A DNA stretch of 6,889 nt. Origin: Candidatus Sodaliphilus fimicaballi. Lineage in GTDB: Bacteria > Bacteroidota > Bacteroidia > Bacteroidales > Muribaculaceae. The notes beneath the pieces are model-generated. The model saw only the letters and a program-made list of their open reading frames with translations. It did not search any database and was not told the DNA's origin. The stretch lies in contig JAGHTV010000032.1 in NCBI GenBank assembly GCA_018065165.1, positions 1-6,889 of the forward strand, written 5' to 3'. The position numbers were made by a program, and so were the translations under genes. Position 1 is the first letter of the stretch; every line of letters begins with the position of its first letter. Positions 4,510 to 6,889 of the stretch are shown in pieces.

Positions 4510-6889
4510 TTATTCGCCCACGAGTTGAGTCTCCTCGTTCAAGACGCCTGCAAGAGCCATCTCGTTCTTGTTGCCAACCATGAGGCTCTGATACTCGCGC
4601 AGACCTGTACCGGCGGGAATCAGGTGACCGCTGATTACGTTCTCCTTCATGCCCTCGAGGTAGTCAACCTTACCGCGGATAGCAGCCTCGTTGAGCACCT
4701 TGGTAGTCTCCTGGAATGATGCAGCACTTACGAAGCTTGAAGTTTGCAGTGCAGCACGGGTGATACCTTGCAGGATTTGCTCGCTGGTAGCGGGAACTGC
4801 TTCGCGCACCTTGATGAGCTTGAGGTCACGACGCTTGAGTGCTGAGTTCATGTCGCGCAGCTTGCGGGCTGTGATGACCTGACCGCGTTGTACATCGGTA
4901 GAGTCGCCCTCATCGATGACGATCTTCTTGCCCCAGATGCGGTCGTTCTCCTCCATGAAGTCGCGCTTGTCAACGATTTGCTGCTCGAGGAAGCGAGTAT
5001 CGCCTGGATCGAGGATGCACACCTTGCGCATCATCTGGCGAACGATTACCTCAAAGTGCTTGTCGTTGATCTTCACACCCTGTGAACGGTATACGTCCTG
5101 TACCTCGTTAACGATGTAGTCTTGTACCGCTGTGGGACCCTTAATGCGAAGGATGTCGGCGGGAGTGATTGCACCGTCAGAGAGGGGAGTACCTGCACGT
5201 ACATAGTCGTTCTCTTGTACGAGAATCTGCTTTGACATGGGCACGAGGTACTTCTTGATTTCGCCAATGCGGCTAGTTACCACGATCTCGCGGTTACCAC
5301 GCTTGATGCGACCAAATGTTACCTCACCGTCGATCTCACTTACGATAGCGGGGTTAGACGGGTTGCGTGCCTCAAAGAGCTCGGTTACACGGGGAAGACC
5401 ACCGGTGATATCACCAGCACCACCACCCGATGCACGTGGAATCTTAACGAAGATTTCACCAGGAGTGAGCTCTACGCCCTCTTCCTTGATGAGGTGTGCA
5501 CCCACAGGAAGTGAATATGTCTTAACCAGCTCGCCCTCGTCGTTGAACAATTGTGCCTCGGGGATGCGAGTGTGGTCCTTGCTCTCGATGATGATGCGCT
5601 CACTGTTGCCCGATGTATCGTCGGTCTCGGTAAGGAATGTTACGCCCTCAACAAGGTTGTTGAACTTGAGCTTACCACCAACCTCACTGATGATTACAGC
5701 GTTGAAGGGGTCCCATTCGCAAATCAAGTCGCCCTTCTTAACCATGTCACCGCTCTTGAAGTAGAGCTTAGAACCATAGGTGATGTTGGCGCTTGTGAGA
5801 GCCATCTTAGTATTAGCGTCGACGATTGAAAGCTCGCCCATGCGGCCGATAACGATATCAACGCCATCCTTATCCTTAACGGTGCGGAGCTCTTCAATCT
5901 CGAGACGACCGTCATACTTACTTACCATGCTGCTTACTGCTGCAATGTTACTTGCAACACCACCGACGTGGAATGTACGCAGTGTGAGCTGAGTACCAGG
6001 CTCACCAATTGACTGAGCAGCGATAACGCCTACAGCCTCGCCCTTCTGTACCATGCGTTGTGACGACAGGTTGCGGCCGTAGCACTTAGCACATACACCG
6101 CGGCGTGCCTCACAAGTGAGGACTGAACGTATCTCGACTGACTCGATGGGTGATGCCTCGATGCGTGCAGCAGCTGCATCGGTGATTTCGTCGCCCGATT
6201 GAACGATAATCTCACCTGTTGTGGGATCTACTACATCGTGTACCGATACGCGACCCACGATACGCTCTGACAAGGTTGCAACAACATTATCGTTTTGCTT
6301 AACCTCCTTGCATACGAGACCACGCAGTGTACCACAGTCATGCTCATTGATGATCACGTCGTGAGCAACGTCGACAAGACGACGAGTCAGGTAACCTGCA
6401 TCGGCAGTCTTCAACGCTGTATCGGCAAGACCCTTACGAGCACCGTGGGTTGAGATGAAGTACTCAAGCACGCTCAGACCCTCCTTGAAGTTGGCAAGGA
6501 TAGGATTCTCGATGGTTTGGTGACCACCCTCAACACCTGACTTCTGGGGCTTGGCCATAAGACCACGCATACCAGAGAGCTGACGAATCTGGTCCTTACT
6601 ACCACGGGCACCTGAGTCGGGCATCATGTATACTGAGTTGAAGCCCTGGTTGTCCTCGCTGATGGTCTCCATCAGTGTCTTGGTCAGGCGCTCGTTAACC
6701 TTAGTCCAGATGTCGATGACCTGGTTGTAACGCTCGTTGTTGGTGATGAAGCCCATGTTGTAGTTGTTCATCACTTGTTCTACCTGAGCATCACCCTCGG
6801 CAATGTACTCGGCTTTCTCTTCAGGAACGAGCACGTCGAGCAGGTTGAATGACAGACCGCCCTTGAACGCCATGAGGTAACCCATGTTC
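4510..6889 (-). CDS. rpoC: DNA-directed RNA polymerase subunit beta' (partial, N-terminus off window)
   Basis: The frame is open to the right edge, giving the last 792 residues of beta', roughly the C-terminal half. Counting from the methionine encoded at 6885: [20 protein letters not shown] (81-100) and GLMAKP are near-invariant; the bridge helix covers about 132-170 ([20 protein letters not shown] onward); the zinc site uses C184, C258, C265 and C268 (E. coli C814, C888, C895, C898). The trigger loop begins at [20 protein letters not shown] (286-305) and resumes at [20 protein letters not shown] (492-511). Between them are about 170 residues, an SI3-type insertion comparable to that of E. 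coli. The end, [20 protein letters not shown] (717-736) to LIPAGTG, is the conserved C-terminal region that contacts omega. The usual NADFDGD catalytic loop lies outside the window. There are no frameshifts. The stop at 4512-4510 is followed by a strong terminator, so this ends the rpoBC transcript. Confidence 0.98.
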   Translation of the reverse strand, partial: NMGYLMAFKGGLSFNLLDVLVPEEKAEYIAEGDAQVEQVMNNYNMGFITNNERYNQVIDIWTKVNERLTKTLMETISEDNQGFNSVYMMPDSGARGSKDQIRQLSGMRGLMAKPQKSGVEGGHQTIENPILANFKEGLSVLEYFISTHGARKGLADTALKTADAGYLTRRLVDVAHDVIINEHDCGTLRGLVCKEVKQNDNVVATLSERIVGRVSVHDVVDPTTGEIIVQSGDEITDAAAARIEASPIESVEIRSVLTCEARRGVCAKCYGRNLSSQRMVQKGEAVGVIAAQSIGEPGTQLTLRTFHVGGVASNIAAVSSMVSKYDGRLEIEELRTVKDKDGVDIVIGRMGELSIVDANTKMALTSANITYGSKLYFKSGDMVKKGDLICEWDPFNAVIISEVGGKLKFNNLVEGVTFLTETDDTSGNSERIIIESKDHTRIPEAQLFNDEGELVKTYSLPVGAHLIKEEGVELTPGEIFVKIPRASGGGAGDITGGLPRVTELFEARNPSNPAIVSEIDGEVTFGRIKRGNREIVVTSRIGEIKKYLVPMSKQILVQENDYVRAGTPLSDGAITPADILRIKGPTAVQDYIVNEVQDVYRSQGVKINDKHFEVIVRQMMRKVCILDPGDTRFLEQQIVDKRDFMEENDRIWGKKIVIDEGDSTDVQRGQVITARKLRDMNSALKRRDLKLIKVREAVPATSEQILQGITRAALQTSSFVSAASFQETTKVLNEAAIRGKVDYLEGMKENVISGHLIPAGTGLREYQSLMVGNKNEMALAGVLNEETQLVGE

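Noticed and set aside
5237..5764. A 175-codon plus-strand open frame antisense to rpoC
   Set aside because: It overlaps highly conserved RpoC coding sequence, and its translation is a low-complexity Ser/Leu/Pro-rich shadow.

Overview
The window looks like a chromosomal segment of a Bacteroidota bacterium, most likely order Bacteroidales. The evidence is a TonB-dependent receptor followed by a surface-type lipoprotein, a Bacteroides-type promoter (-7 element TAATTTTG), little use of Shine-Dalgarno sequences, and a RpoC with a large trigger-loop insertion and LRTFH in place of the common MRTFH. Family and genus cannot be fixed from this window. Every gene I can support is on the minus strand, so transcription runs from high to low coordinates. 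The long plus-strand open frames are antisense shadows.

Region 1 (4510-6889): the C-terminal 792 residues of rpoC, the RNA polymerase beta' subunit. It contains the second zinc site, the bridge helix and the trigger loop. Its N-terminal part, with the catalytic NADFDGD loop, lies off the window. A strong GC-rich hairpin terminator (4421-4461) follows it.

Region 2 (2943-4267): a compact three-gene operon. It encodes a three-helix membrane protein of unknown function, an ECF-type sigma factor, and a two-helix membrane protein that overlaps the sigma gene by ATGA and has its own strong GGAGG ribosome binding site. The layout suggests a sigma factor controlled by one or both membrane partners, but neither partner carries a recognisable zinc-type anti-sigma motif. 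This is the least characterised part of the window.

Region 3 (1-2787): a vitamin B12 uptake operon. A Bacteroides-type promoter (2756-2787) places transcription start at the base of a cobalamin riboswitch (2474-2751). The riboswitch leads into btuB, the TonB-dependent outer-membrane cobalamin receptor, and 5 bases later into the start of a btuG-like surface lipoprotein cut by the window edge. Together they form a B12-repressible surface capture and import module: the BtuG-like lipoprotein binds corrinoid outside the cell and passes it to BtuB, which imports it using TonB energy. The riboswitch has an unusually long peripheral arm and a 7-base motif that could pair in two mutually exclusive ways.

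I see no mobile elements, CRISPR arrays, tRNA or rRNA genes.
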